A stretch of DNA of 27,580 nucleotides from contig CATZKS010000012.1 of assembly GCA_958421035.1 (NCBI GenBank), forward strand, positions 1 to 27,580, in the 5' to 3' direction. The notes under the pieces were generated by a model, which was not told the origin of the DNA, ran no database searches, and saw nothing but the letters and a program-made list of their open reading frames with translations. Source of the stretch: an uncultured Collinsella sp. (GTDB lineage Bacteria > Actinomycetota > Coriobacteriia > Coriobacteriales > Coriobacteriaceae). Made by a program: the position numbers and the translations under genes. Below, piece by piece: positions 1-8,820 of the stretch. Numbering within the stretch: position 1 is the stretch's first letter; each line of letters begins with the position of its first letter.

Positions 1-36
1 AGGAGTCGCGTGCAGGGCGAGAATCAACGTTTCCAT
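1..36 (-). CDS. hyfF: Hydrogenase-4 component F-type membrane subunit, 5' fragment
   Basis: Only the first 12 codons are in the window; the gene runs off the left edge. The ATG is at 34-36, 3 nt after the hyfE stop codon, and is preceded on the minus strand by a GAGGGGG ribosome binding site lying inside the end of hyfE. The visible residues (METLILALHATP) fit the start of a membrane antiporter-like subunit. The name rests mainly on position: in Hyf-type hydrogenlyases hyfF follows hyfE. The identity is therefore an inference from gene order. Confidence 0.55.
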   Translation of the reverse strand, partial: METLILALHATP

Positions 37-39
37 GGA

Positions 40-693
40 CTACCCCCTCAGCTCGGACAGGTCGCGCGCATCGAGCGAGTGGGAGTCGTCCCAAATGCGA
101 CGCACGACGATGGACATGATGATGACGGCAAAGATGGCGTCGGTGGCGATACCGATCTCGATGATCTCGGGAGCGGTGGGGGCCAAAAGCGCGAGCGTCA
201 CATGGCTGCCGTTTTCCATAAGGCAGTATCCAAAGATCTGCTTCATGATGTTGCGCTGCGAAATGATGCAGGTGAGGCCCACAAAGAAGTGAGCGAAGCT
301 AATAGCGAGCGCAGGCGTTGCGACCTCGGCCGTGGGCAGGCTGATCTGCGTCACGACGGCAAAGCAAATCGCGACCTCGACGGCGATGATGCAAATGGCC
401 CACGCGGGCTTAAGGCCGGCCTTGAGCGATGCGTCGCTCGGCTCACCCATCTTCTTGTATGCGCGGTTGAGGATATAAGGGACCAGGACGACCTTAGTGA
501 TAAAGGCAGATCCAGCCCACATAAGCAGCTCCTGCGCACCGGTGGTGACACCGAGCGTGGCGAGAAGCCCCACGAGCACCAGCGACTGCACCGCATACCA
601 GTGGATGGAATGTTTGATGTTCTTGGAGACAACCACCATGGTGGACGTGACGATCAGAAGGCCGCCAAGGATGTTGACGATCGAATAACCCAT
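40..693 (-). CDS. hyfE: Hydrogenase-4 membrane subunit HyfE
   Basis: A 217-aa integral membrane protein, essentially the length of E. coli HyfE (216 aa). It has several hydrophobic spans, including residues about 8-25, 33-50 and 58-75, and no Fe-S or catalytic motif. In the family it is a small NuoK-like plus accessory membrane component of the proton-translocating arm of hydrogenase-4/formate hydrogenlyase. The ATG at 691-693 has a GGAGGT site 8 nt upstream (bases 702-707), next to the end of hyfD. It sits 13 nt after hyfD and 3 nt before hyfF in a tight operon, so all are probably co-transcribed from the promoter upstream of fdhF. Confidence 0.9.
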   Translation of the reverse strand: MGYSIVNILGGLLIVTSTMVVVSKNIKHSIHWYAVQSLVLVGLLATLGVTTGAQELLMWAGSAFITKVVLVPYILNRAYKKMGEPSDASLKAGLKPAWAICIIAVEVAICFAVVTQISLPTAEVATPALAISFAHFFVGLTCIISQRNIMKQIFGYCLMENGSHVTLALLAPTAPEIIEIGIATDAIFAVIIMSIVVRRIWDDSHSLDARDLSELRG

Positions 694-706
694 GTCGTTC
701 TACCTC

Positions 707-2164
707 CTAACCGATCCAGCTGGCCGAAAGCGGGCCGCTGACGATGACCATGATGATGAGCACGATGAACACGAACGCCATCGCGCGGGGAAGCGGGGCT
801 CCCGCAGCGACCTCTTCGCTCGGCTCGCCGGGCAGGCAATAGCCCATCCACTTGAGGAACCAGGCGAAGGTGGCGACGGTCTCGGCGACCATGATGCACA
901 CGAGCACCAGGATCGCGACGTTGCCGGCACCCACAGAGAAGCCGCCGGCGATGATCTGGAACTTCGAGAAGAACGTGTTCATGGGCGGCACGCCGGCAAT
1001 GGCGAGCGCCGCGACACCGAAGCCCACGCCCGAGATCGGGTACTTCTTTACGATGCCGCGAAGCTTGGGCAGCATACGCGTGCCGAGCGTAAAGGAGAAC
1101 GAACCGGCGATCAGGAAGAACAGCGTCTTGGCGAAAGCGTGGTTAAAGATGTGGCACACGGCGCCATCAAAGGCCAGCTGGCTGCCAAAGACCGAAAGGC
1201 CCAGACCAAAGAACACATAGGAGAGCTGGGCGATCGTGGAGAAGGCCAGCAGGCGCTTCATGTCCTTTTGCGGCAGGTACATAAGGAAACCAAAGAGCAT
1301 GGTGACCATGGCGTCGATAATGGCGACCCAGCCCACGATCTCGGGAATCTCGCCGGCAGAGACGAGTGCGCGCGCGAACACGCACACGCCGACCTTGACC
1401 ATCGAGGCGCCATGCAGGTAGGCCGAAACAGGCGTCGGGGCCTCCATGGCCGAAGGCAGCCACATGTACATGGGGACCTGCGCGGACTTGGCCCAAGCGG
1501 CAAAGAGCACCAGCAGAAGGACGATAGCCTTGAGCTTGGCGTCGAGGCCGGCAATCGCGGTAATGGCGAAGGTACCGGTATGGGCAAACACGATGGCGGC
1601 ACCCAGATACAGGCCGAGCGCACCGATATGCGTAATGATCAGAGCCTTCATGCCGGCCTTCTTGGCCGTAGGCGTCATGTAGTAGCTAATGAGGCCCCAA
1701 GAGCACGCACCCGTGATCTCAAAGAACACGAGCTGGCCCAAAAGGGTCGAGCTGTACACGAGACCGGCCATGGCGCCGATGAAGGTCGCGAGGTACGCGT
1801 AGAAGCGACGACGCGGTGCGTCGGGATGCTCACGGTTATTCTCGCTCATATAGGGAATCGAATAGATCACGACAAGCAGGCCGATACCCACAAAGGCGGG
1901 CGCGAGCAGCGTGCTCATGCGATCGAAGGTGAATCCCATGACGAGGGTCTGCCCAAACGAGATCAGGGGGACCTGCGTGTCGGGCATGCCGGCGCCAGCG
2001 AAATTCGCGGCGAGGGCGATGGTGCAGACCGTCGAGACGGCGGCACCCAAAACGCTGAACCACTTGGCGTACGGACGGGGGAACAGGGCGACGAGCACCG
2101 AGGCCACCATCGGGGCCGCGATAGCGACCAAGCCGAGAAGGGACAGACTGACTGCAAATGACAT
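707..2164 (-). CDS. hyfD: Hydrogenase-4 component D, antiporter-like membrane subunit
   Basis: A 485-aa polytopic membrane protein of the NuoL/M/N (Mrp antiporter-like) superfamily, close in length to E. coli HyfD. Diagnostic stretches are the charged helix with KSAQVPMYMWLPSAMEAPTPVSAYLH around residues 226-251, which is the conserved Lys/His-containing core of proton channel subunits, and DMKRLLAFSTIAQLSY around residue 305. It would form one proton channel of the membrane arm coupled to formate-driven H2 production. The ATG at 2162-2164 is preceded by GGAGAAGGGAG and lies 15 nt after hyfC. HyfD occurs in Hyf-type but not Hyc-type complexes, so its presence points to the larger hydrogenase-4 layout. 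Confidence 0.9.
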   Translation of the reverse strand: MSFAVSLSLLGLVAIAAPMVASVLVALFPRPYAKWFSVLGAAVSTVCTIALAANFAGAGMPDTQVPLISFGQTLVMGFTFDRMSTLLAPAFVGIGLLVVIYSIPYMSENNREHPDAPRRRFYAYLATFIGAMAGLVYSSTLLGQLVFFEITGACSWGLISYYMTPTAKKAGMKALIITHIGALGLYLGAAIVFAHTGTFAITAIAGLDAKLKAIVLLLVLFAAWAKSAQVPMYMWLPSAMEAPTPVSAYLHGASMVKVGVCVFARALVSAGEIPEIVGWVAIIDAMVTMLFGFLMYLPQKDMKRLLAFSTIAQLSYVFFGLGLSVFGSQLAFDGAVCHIFNHAFAKTLFFLIAGSFSFTLGTRMLPKLRGIVKKYPISGVGFGVAALAIAGVPPMNTFFSKFQIIAGGFSVGAGNVAILVLVCIMVAETVATFAWFLKWMGYCLPGEPSEEVAAGAPLPRAMAFVFIVLIIMVIVSGPLSASWIG

Positions 2165-2179
2165 TGTTTCTCCCTTCTC

Positions 2180-3106
2180 CTACACGCCGACGACCACGAA
2201 GACAAACGCCAGAACGGCGATGCCCACGACGGCCCAGGTCTGATTGCCAAGCACCTTAAAACGCGAGCGCGAGCAGGAGTTCTCGATCACGCCGCATACG
2301 ACAAAATCGATCAGGCACTTCACCAGGAAGATGACTGCACCCAGAACAGCGGCGGCGCCCACGGTCGCGGGCTCGCCCCAGGGGACGAAGATCGCGCAGA
2401 ACCAGGCGACGACCAGGACCTGCTTCATGGACATGGCGAGCTTGGCCATCGCAAGCGACGGGCCGGAAAGCTCGGCGAGCGGGCCCTCCTGAAGCTCCTG
2501 CTCGGCCTCGGCCTGATCAAACGGCAGCTTGCCGAGTTCCATGTAGCAGGCAATCGCAAAGGCGATGCCGTCGAGGATTACGGCGACCGGCGCGTCGATG
2601 GCGCCCGTCATGATGTGCTGACCCATGGTGGCGATGTCGGTGGAACCGCACACCAGGGCGGCGGCAAACAGCGCCAGCAGCATGGACGGCTCGATGAGCA
2701 CGCTCATGAGCAGCTCGCGGACGCCGCCGATACCGGCGTAGGCGTTGGACGAATCCACGCCGCAGAGGGCGAAGAAGAAGCGGGCGAGCGCCAGGCTGTA
2801 CATGATGGTGATGGCGTCACCAAAGACCGGGATGGGGCTTTGCGCCGTAAAGAGCGGCAGGCCCATCGCGAGCATAAAGGCGACGGCGAAGAACAGCGGC
2901 GGCATAATGCGCAGCGCAAAGCTCGCGTCCTCGCTCTGGGACTCGGGGCGCGCAAAGAGCTTGGCCAGGTCGCGATAGTCCTGCATGATGCTGGGGCCGC
3001 GACGGTTGTGCATCTTGGCGCGGATCACGCGGCCGAGACCGGAGAAGAACGGCGCGACGGCCATAACGACCACGCCCTGCAGAACGGCAAGTACGATGTT
3101 GTTCAT
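2180..3106 (-). CDS. hyfC: Hydrogenase-4 component C (NuoH-like membrane anchor)
   Basis: A 308-aa protein of the NuoH/HycD/HyfC family. This subunit anchors the hydrogenase peripheral arm to the membrane and carries the conserved acidic loops at the quinone-site-equivalent position. Visible family features are RRGPSIMQDYRDLAKLF around residue 36 and the loop ELGKLPFDQAEAEQELQEGP around residues 191-210, which corresponds to the acidic loop of NuoH. About eight hydrophobic segments are seen. The ATG at 3104-3106 has an AAGGAGGGGAG site just upstream. The gene begins 12 nt after the hyfB stop, consistent with one operon. HycD is the paralogous name; HyfC is preferred because hyfD and hyfE follow. 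Confidence 0.9.
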   Translation of the reverse strand: MNNIVLAVLQGVVVMAVAPFFSGLGRVIRAKMHNRRGPSIMQDYRDLAKLFARPESQSEDASFALRIMPPLFFAVAFMLAMGLPLFTAQSPIPVFGDAITIMYSLALARFFFALCGVDSSNAYAGIGGVRELLMSVLIEPSMLLALFAAALVCGSTDIATMGQHIMTGAIDAPVAVILDGIAFAIACYMELGKLPFDQAEAEQELQEGPLAELSGPSLAMAKLAMSMKQVLVVAWFCAIFVPWGEPATVGAAAVLGAVIFLVKCLIDFVVCGVIENSCSRSRFKVLGNQTWAVVGIAVLAFVFVVVGV

Positions 3107-3118
3107 GCTCTCCCCTCC

Positions 3119-5137
3119 TTAACCCATTTGCACGGCGAGCACGAGGAACACCACGAGTGCCGCGACGATGTAGCAGATATAGATGCTGTAGTTGCCGCCC
3201 TCGAGCTTAGTCGCGAGGTCGGCGAGCTTCTCGACACCCTTATGCGGGGCATCGACGAGAACCTTGTCGGGTACGGGCTCCACAGCCTCGGCCACACCGG
3301 TGAGCTTCTGGAAGAAGTGCGCGATGGACCAGCAGACGGCCGTGCAGCGGTCGCGCAGCGTGTAGAGCGGCTGCATAAACCAGGACACCTCGGAGGCAAA
3401 GGTCGTGGCCACGACGGGCATATGCTCGTTGGGAGCATAGCCGCATGCCCACGGCTGGGACTTCTGCACCTTGCCGACGGTCTTGAGCTTGCGATAACCG
3501 CAGGCAAGACCGACGAGCACCACGAGCGCAATGGCGATCGCGGGCGTGGAGGTGGCAGCGCCGGAGTACTGGTTCATGAGCTCCATGCCCTCGGCGGCAA
3601 ACACGCCACCGTACGGATGCAGCACGGACGCGGCGACATCGACCAGCACGGGCGCGATCACGGGAGCGCCAATGCCCAGCACGACGCAGATGGCCGCGAG
3701 CAGGCCCTGCGCAAACACCATGGGGGCGGGAACCTCCTTGGCATTGGCCGCGGCCTCGGAGCGGGGCGCGGAGGCAAAGGAGACGCCATAGGCCTTGACG
3801 AAGCACGTGACAGCCAGCGCGCCGGTAATGGCAAGCGCGACGGCAGCGAACACGGCCACGATCATGACGGCCTTGTCGCCCTGCATGGCGGCATTAAACA
3901 GCGACTGGTAGGTAAACCACTCGGAAACAAAGCCGTTAAAGGGCGGGATGGCCGAGATGGCAAGCGCGCCAATAAGGAAGCAGATGGCCGTTGCCGGCAT
4001 ACGACGGAACAGGCCGCCCATCTTCTCCATATTGCGCGTACCCGTGGAGTACAGCAGCGCACCGGCGCCCAAGAACAGCTCGCCCTTAAACATCGCGTGG
4101 TTAAACGTGTGGTAGAGGGCGGCCATCAGAGCCAGGACGGCGATACCGACCGAGTTGAGCGCCATGGCGGCCATGGAGGCACCGACGCCGAGCAGAATGA
4201 TGCCGATGTTCTCGACGGAGTGATAGGCCAGCAGGCGCTTGATGTCATGCTCCTGCAGGGCGAAGGCCACGCCGAGAACCGACGAGATCGCACCGAAGAC
4301 CATGACCATAAGGCCCCACCAGACCTGAACGCCCGAGGCGGAGAGCAGGTCGAGACCAACCTTGAGGATGCCGAAGATACCGATCTTGATCATGCCGCCG
4401 GACATGAGGGCCGACACGTTGGACGGCGCCTCGGGATGTGCCTTGGGCAGCCAGCCGTGCAGCGGGATGATACCGGCCTTGGCGCCAAAGCCAAAGAAGG
4501 CGAGGACGAAGCACACGGATGCGACCGCGGGGCTAAACTGCGTGGCGCGGAAATCCGCAAAGGCAAACGAGCCGCCGGCGAAGTTGGTCATGGTGAGGAA
4601 GCTCGCCATGATGAGCACAAAGCCCACGTGCGCGATCACAAAGTAGAGCCAACCGCCATGGATGGAGTTCTCGTTCTCCTCGATCACGACCAGGAAGTAC
4701 GAGGTCAGCGACATGAGCTCAAAAGCGACCAGGAACCAAAACACGTTGTCGGCGGTAATGACGAGCATCATGGACGCCACGAAGGTGTTAAAGAAGAAGC
4801 CGGCGCGGCCCTTTTTGCCCGGGTACTCATCAAAGTAGTTGAGACCGTAGATCGAACCGGCAAACGCGAGCACCGAGATGAGCGCCACGAACAGGCCGGA
4901 CAGCTGATTGAGCAGCAGCTGGAAATGGGCAAACGGGAAGAACACGATGGTGTCGACCGACGTGACATCGCCCAGCACGGCCTGGATACCGGCCACAAAC
5001 GAAAGCACCGCGGCGACGGCGCCGACAAGGCAGCCGGCGGTCTTGGCGGCGTTATCGGCCTTGATCAGCAGAACCGAGGCGAGCGCACCGATGCACGAGA
5101 CGGCAAGCGATGCGATAAACAGCGTCATGCTATCCAT
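3119..5137 (-). CDS. hyfB: Hydrogenase-4 component B, antiporter-like membrane subunit
   Basis: A 672-aa multi-spanning membrane protein of the NuoL/HycC/HyfB family, matching the usual length of about 670 aa. Core proton-channel motifs include GLMVMVFGAISSVLGVAFAL followed by EHDIKRLLAYHSVENIGIILLG around residues 280-315, and the TFNHAMFKGELFLGAGALL helix around residue 345. It should be the large proton-pumping subunit of the formate hydrogenlyase membrane arm. The ATG at 5135-5137 overlaps the end of hyfA by 8 nt, suggesting translational coupling, and has a GAAGGGAG site inside hyfA. The C-terminal part (about 480-672) is the longer tail typical of HycC/HyfB. Confidence 0.92.
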   Translation of the reverse strand: MDSMTLFIASLAVSCIGALASVLLIKADNAAKTAGCLVGAVAAVLSFVAGIQAVLGDVTSVDTIVFFPFAHFQLLLNQLSGLFVALISVLAFAGSIYGLNYFDEYPGKKGRAGFFFNTFVASMMLVITADNVFWFLVAFELMSLTSYFLVVIEENENSIHGGWLYFVIAHVGFVLIMASFLTMTNFAGGSFAFADFRATQFSPAVASVCFVLAFFGFGAKAGIIPLHGWLPKAHPEAPSNVSALMSGGMIKIGIFGILKVGLDLLSASGVQVWWGLMVMVFGAISSVLGVAFALQEHDIKRLLAYHSVENIGIILLGVGASMAAMALNSVGIAVLALMAALYHTFNHAMFKGELFLGAGALLYSTGTRNMEKMGGLFRRMPATAICFLIGALAISAIPPFNGFVSEWFTYQSLFNAAMQGDKAVMIVAVFAAVALAITGALAVTCFVKAYGVSFASAPRSEAAANAKEVPAPMVFAQGLLAAICVVLGIGAPVIAPVLVDVAASVLHPYGGVFAAEGMELMNQYSGAATSTPAIAIALVVLVGLACGYRKLKTVGKVQKSQPWACGYAPNEHMPVVATTFASEVSWFMQPLYTLRDRCTAVCWSIAHFFQKLTGVAEAVEPVPDKVLVDAPHKGVEKLADLATKLEGGNYSIYICYIVAALVVFLVLAVQMG

Positions 5138-5747
5138 TGTTTACGCTCCCTTCTGCTTTCTCGGACAGGCCCTGGGCCACAGCGGTAGCGTCGACGACCG
5201 GACCGTTTTCGATCGAGCGCAGGCGCTTGGCCTCGTCGAGCTCGCGATCGGCCGCGCCGCCCATGACGGTCAGTGCCTTGGTGGGGCACGCCGCCACACA
5301 ATGCGGGCCGTCCGGATCGAAGGCGCACAGGTCGCACTTGACAGCGCAGGTGTACTGGCCGGGAGCCCACGTAAGCAGGCTGCTCAGGGACTTAGGATAC
5401 GAAGGCGTCGGGTCGCACATGCCTGCGACACCGGCGATAGACGTGCCATCGGGATGGATGGCTCCGAAGGGGCACGCGATGGCGCACAGCCTGCACCCGA
5501 TGCACTCCTGCTCCTTGACGTGGATGCGATCGCCATCGTGCTCGATGGCATTCACCGGGCAAACCTCGGCGCAGGGGGCACCCTCGCAATGGTGGCAGGC
5601 AAGGGCGGCCGAAATACCGCCGGTCTTCACGAGCGCCAGGCGCGGCGTATCCTGAAGACCCTGCATCCGGTGGGCGTCGGCACAGGCGGACTGGCATGTT
5701 CCGCAGCCGATGCACCTCTCCGGGTTGATGTCGATGAAGCGGTTCAT
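5130..5747 (-). CDS. hyfA: 16-Cys polyferredoxin, electron-transfer subunit HyfA/HycB
   Basis: A 205-aa soluble protein with four Cys quartets for four [4Fe-4S] clusters: CIGCGTCQSAC near the N-terminus, CHHCEGAPCAEVC, CIGCRLCAIAC, and a final split set CDLC..HCVAAC. It belongs to the HycB/HyfA/FdnH-like family that passes electrons from formate dehydrogenase H to the hydrogenase. An in-frame GTG at 5751-5753 exists, but the ATG at 5745-5747 is better spaced from the AAAGGAAG site. It follows fdhF after a 78-nt gap containing a strong hairpin and overlaps hyfB by 8 nt. A similar protein is encoded on the other side of fdhF, so one of the two may be specific for FdhF and the other for the hydrogenase. 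Confidence 0.88.
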   Translation of the reverse strand: MNRFIDINPERCIGCGTCQSACADAHRMQGLQDTPRLALVKTGGISAALACHHCEGAPCAEVCPVNAIEHDGDRIHVKEQECIGCRLCAIACPFGAIHPDGTSIAGVAGMCDPTPSYPKSLSSLLTWAPGQYTCAVKCDLCAFDPDGPHCVAACPTKALTVMGGAADRELDEAKRLRSIENGPVVDATAVAQGLSEKAEGSVNNG

Positions 5748-5769
5748 CCCCACTTCCTTTCAAAATAAC

Positions 5770-5804
5770 GGGCCGGGCTCCCGAACGTACGGGACGCCCG
5801 GCCC
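5770..5804 (-). terminator. Intercistronic hairpin between fdhF and hyfA
   Basis: Arms GGGCCGGGC (5770-5778) and GCCCGGCCC (5796-5804) pair perfectly, with an inner CCCG/CGGG stem inside the loop. On the minus strand the hairpin is followed by GTTATTTT, so it resembles a leaky intrinsic terminator or a 3' stabiliser of the fdhF message. It lies in the only sizeable gap between fdhF and the hydrogenase genes. It could set a higher level of fdhF than of the membrane subunits. The structure is seen directly; the role is inferred. Confidence 0.7.
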
Positions 5805-5825
5805 AAATAGCCAACGAGAACGGGA

Positions 5826-8048
5826 CTACACGATTTGGTTCACGTGCGTCTCGTCGTCGAACTTGGCGGCGCCGGGCTCAACGTCTTGGGGAGCGGCGGC
5901 GTCCACCAGAGCCTGCTTGAGCTCGGTGTACTGACGCTCGACTTCGCCCTCTGCCCAAACCTGGTCGGCAATGGCGTCGACCTGGCAGGCGGAGAACTTG
6001 TCCTCGGGCGTATGCGAGACCGGGTCGACCTTGTGAATGGTCAGCTCGTTGCACTTGCCGATCCACCACTGGTAGGTCATGTAGACCGTGCCCTTGTTGA
6101 TGCGATCGCTCACGTCGGCACGGCTGTATACCTGGCCGCGGCGGCTGTGAATCGAGACGATGTCGCCATTCTTGATGCCGCGCGCCTGGGCGTCCGCGGG
6201 ATTCATGCGGACAAAGCCGGGCTCGTCGGCAAGCAGCGCCAGCGTCTTGCAGTTGCCGGTCATCGAGCGGCAGCTGTAGTGGCCGACCTCGCGGACGGTG
6301 CACAGGATGAGCGGGTACTCATCGTCGGGAAGCTCGGAGGGCGCCTCCCAGTCGTGCGCCATCAGGTTGGCGCGGCCGTCCTTGGTGGTGAACTTGCCAC
6401 CAGCGAACATGTCGGGCGTACCGTGGTCGTTCACATCGGTGCTCTTGACGGGCCACTGGGCGTAGCCGCCCTCGGGAGCCATCTTCTCGTAGGTCGCGCC
6501 CACAAAGTTGGGGCACAGGCTAATGCACTCGTTCCAGATCTGCTCGGTGTTGTCGTAGTGCATGGGATAGCCCATGCGCGTAGACAGGTCCGCGAAGATC
6601 TCCCAGTCGTGGCGGCACTCGCCCTTGGGCGGAACGGCCGCGTCAAAGTGCTGGAAGCTACGGTCGGATGCAGTAAAGACACCCTCGTGCTCGCCCCAAG
6701 AGGTAGCGGGCAGGATGACGTCGGCGAGCATGGTCGTCTGCGTCATAAAGATGTCCTGGCAAATGAACAGGTCCAGCTCGGAGAGCGTCTTGCGCATACC
6801 GGCCGAATCGGGCTCGGTCTGCACCGGGTCCTCGCCGTAGTTGTAGAAGCAGTGCACCTTGCCCTCGTCGACCAGGTGGCCCAGGTCGGTGAGCTTGTAG
6901 CCCTCCTCGAGCGGGAGCTTTTCCTCGGGCACGCCCCAAGCCTTGGCAAACTTGGCACGCACTGCCGGGTCGGTGACCTTCTGGTAGCCAGGGTACAGGT
7001 TGGGCAGCATACCCATATCGCAGGAGCCCTGGACGTTATTCTGGCCACGCACGGGCGCGAGGCCGGAATTGGGTTTGCCGATCTGGCCGGCAACGCAGGC
7101 GATGGAGGCGATGGTGTGCACCGTCTTCAGGTTCTGCTTCTGCTGGCATACGCCCATGCCCCAGCCAATGATGGCAGAGGGCTTCGCCGTGGCGTACATC
7201 TCGGCAGCTTGGTGGATCAACGCGGGCTCGACACCCGTGATGTCCTGTACGGATTCGGGAGTGTAGTTCTTGATGGTCTCCCACCACTCGTCAAAGCCGT
7301 TCGTATGCTCGGCGACGAATTCCTTGTCGTAGAGGCCATCGTTGACCAAGCAGTTGGCAAAGGCGTTGAGGAACGCAACGTTGCAACCGTTCTTGATCGG
7401 AAGGTAAAGATCGGCGATACGCGCGGTTTCGATATGGCGCGGGTCGGCGACGATGATCTTGCAACCCTTTTCTTTGGCTCGCACGATACGCCTTGCGACG
7501 ATGGGGTGCGAATCGGCAGGGTTATAGCCGAAGAGGAAAATGCAGCCCGCATCCTCCATACCGGGGATGGAGCATGACATGCAACCTGAACCAACCGTGT
7601 CCATCAGACCGAGGACAGTAGGGCCGTGTCAAGTACGGGCGCAGTTGTCTACGCTGTGGGTGCCGATGCACGCACGCGTAAACTTCTGCATGACGTAGTT
7701 CGCCTCATTGCCGCCGCCTCGCGAAGAGCCGGTGGTCATGACAGCGTTAGGACCATATTCGTCAATTATGGCCTGCATCTTAGATGCGGTGAAATCCAGT
7801 GCCTCGTCCCAGCTTACGCGCTCAAGATCCGCGCCCTTAGTGCGGCGGATCATCGGGTGCAGTACGCGAGGAGTCAAGATCTTGGTGTCGTTGATGAAGT
7901 CGTAGCCGCTCATGCCCTTAAGGCACAGCTCGCCCTGATTGGTGATGCCGTTGAGCGGTTCGGTACCCACAACCTGGCCGTTTTGGACCAAGAGGTTAAA
8001 CTGGCAACCGGCGCCGCAGTACGGGCAGATCACTTTATGCTTCTCCAT
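5826..8048 (-). CDS. fdhF: Formate dehydrogenase H, selenocysteine-containing catalytic subunit
   Basis: One gene read through an in-frame TGA at 7629-7631, giving 740 aa with selenocysteine at residue 140. The context is ART-U-HGPTVLGL, compared with V-U-HGPSVAGL in E. coli FdhF. The N-terminal [4Fe-4S] ligands are C8, C11, C15 and C42 followed by K44, at the same residue numbers as E. coli. The remainder is the molybdopterin oxidoreductase fold with the C-terminal dinucleotide-binding domain. It oxidises formate to CO2 at a bis-MGD Mo or W centre, with Se as metal ligand, and feeds electrons to HycB/HyfA proteins. The ATG at 8046-8048 follows a GGAAGGAGGG site; the in-frame upstream ATG at 8099 lacks such a site. 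Ordinary gene calling would split it into 139-aa and 592-aa pieces. Confidence 0.95.
7595..7631 (-). promoter_or_regulatory. Bacterial SECIS element of fdhF
   Basis: Directly after the TGA codon (7631-7629) the minus strand has a stem TGTCC (7617-7613) pairing with GGACA (7602-7598). The apical region carries GGTCTG (7610-7605), the SelB-recognition loop sequence of the E. coli fdhF SECIS. The distance from the TGA to the GGTCTG is 18 nt, which matches the E. coli element as I recall it. This supports true Sec insertion by SelB rather than termination. No selA, selB or selC is visible in the window, so they must lie elsewhere. Confidence 0.88.
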
Positions 8049-8122
8049 GACACCCTCCTTCCTTTCTCTGCTACCGAATACTCGGTACTTATTTGACAAT
8101 CATTGGGCCTGTCGCCCGACGC

Positions 8123-8641
8123 TTACGCCTCGTTTTCGATGGTGGCGCGGGCACGCTCGGCAGTCAGTTCTGCCAGACGCTCCTCGTCTACCAGGGTGAG
8201 GCCCTTGGTCGGACACGCCTCGGCACACGCCGGACCGCCGGGACGGTCCACGCACAGGTCGCACTTGAGCACGAAGCTCTTAGTCTGCGAACCCACGCGC
8301 ACGTCGCCCATCAAGACGGGGACCTGCGTGGTCGCCACGCTCACGGCGCCAAAGGGGCATGCCATGACGCAGCTCTTGCAACCGATGCAGTTGTCCTCGT
8401 TGACGCCGATGCGATGGTTCTTTGGATCAAAGAACAAGGCGCCCGTAGGGCAGGCCTTGGCGCACGGAGCGTCCTCGCAGTGGTGACATGCCACCGGCGC
8501 GGAAATCTCGTAGGTGCGCGTTACGCGCAAGCGAGGTGCGGCGATGTTGCCGGGGATATCGTGTGCCTCGATGCACGCCGCCATACAGGTTTGGCACCCA
8601 ATGCAGCGTGAAGAATCAGCCACGACTCGTTTATTGCCCAT
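8123..8641 (-). CDS. 16-Cys polyferredoxin, HycB-like subunit upstream of fdhF
   Basis: A 172-aa protein with four [4Fe-4S] Cys quartets: CIGCQTCMAAC, CHHCEDAPCAKAC, CIGCKSCVMAC and CDLCVDRPGGPACAEAC. It is the same family as HyfA but shorter and clearly divergent from it. It is the first gene of the operon and ends 74 nt before fdhF, so it is the likely dedicated electron acceptor of FdhF. The reading frame extends upstream, but the ATG at 8639-8641 is preferred because an AGGAGGG site lies about 10 nt before it and the family begins just before the first Cys motif. An in-frame GTG three codons upstream is too close to that site. Hairpins lie in the gap to fdhF (ACCGA/TCGGT near 8072-8085). 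Confidence 0.88.
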   Translation of the reverse strand: MGNKRVVADSSRCIGCQTCMAACIEAHDIPGNIAAPRLRVTRTYEISAPVACHHCEDAPCAKACPTGALFFDPKNHRIGVNEDNCIGCKSCVMACPFGAVSVATTQVPVLMGDVRVGSQTKSFVLKCDLCVDRPGGPACAEACPTKGLTLVDEERLAELTAERARATIENEA

Positions 8642-8693
8642 GTTGTTCACTCCCTCCTGAATCCCATGCCGGAGAGACCCTGTCGACGTTGCC

Positions 8694-8757
8694 CCGGACC
8701 GCCCGTGGTCCGGCATCGGCGTATCGAAGCGCATGCGGCGAAACAGGCGCTTCGATA
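8694..8757 (-). promoter_or_regulatory. Structured 5' leader of the formate hydrogenlyase operon
   Basis: Upstream of the first operon gene the minus strand can form two perfect stem-loops. One is TATCGAAGCGC/GCGCTTCGATA (8747-8757 with 8722-8732; 14-nt loop). The other is CCGGACC/GGTCCGG (8694-8700 with 8707-8713; 6-nt loop). They lie 53 to 116 nt before the start codon, so they are probably in the transcript leader. I could not match them to a known riboswitch class. An AT-rich stretch near 8770-8800 may hold the promoter, but no convincing -35/-10 pair was found. Confidence 0.5.
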
Positions 8758-8820
8758 GAGTTCCTCCAACGATATACAGGCTAAATATACGCAGTTGCAG
8801 GTGGCAAACTTGAGCATAGG

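Noticed and set aside
2615..5188. A very long plus-strand open frame of over 850 codons opposite hyfB and hyfC
   Set aside because: It is rich in His, Arg, Gly and Asp with no recognisable domain and is fully antisense to clear membrane subunits. High GC content produces such shadows. The same applies to the frames at 692-2161, 5835-7577 and 11827-12975 on the plus strand.
7605..7631. Disrupted formate dehydrogenase (nonsense mutation or two separate genes)
   Set aside because: The stop is TGA in the conserved selenocysteine position, the frame is unchanged on both sides, and a SECIS with the E. coli spacing follows.
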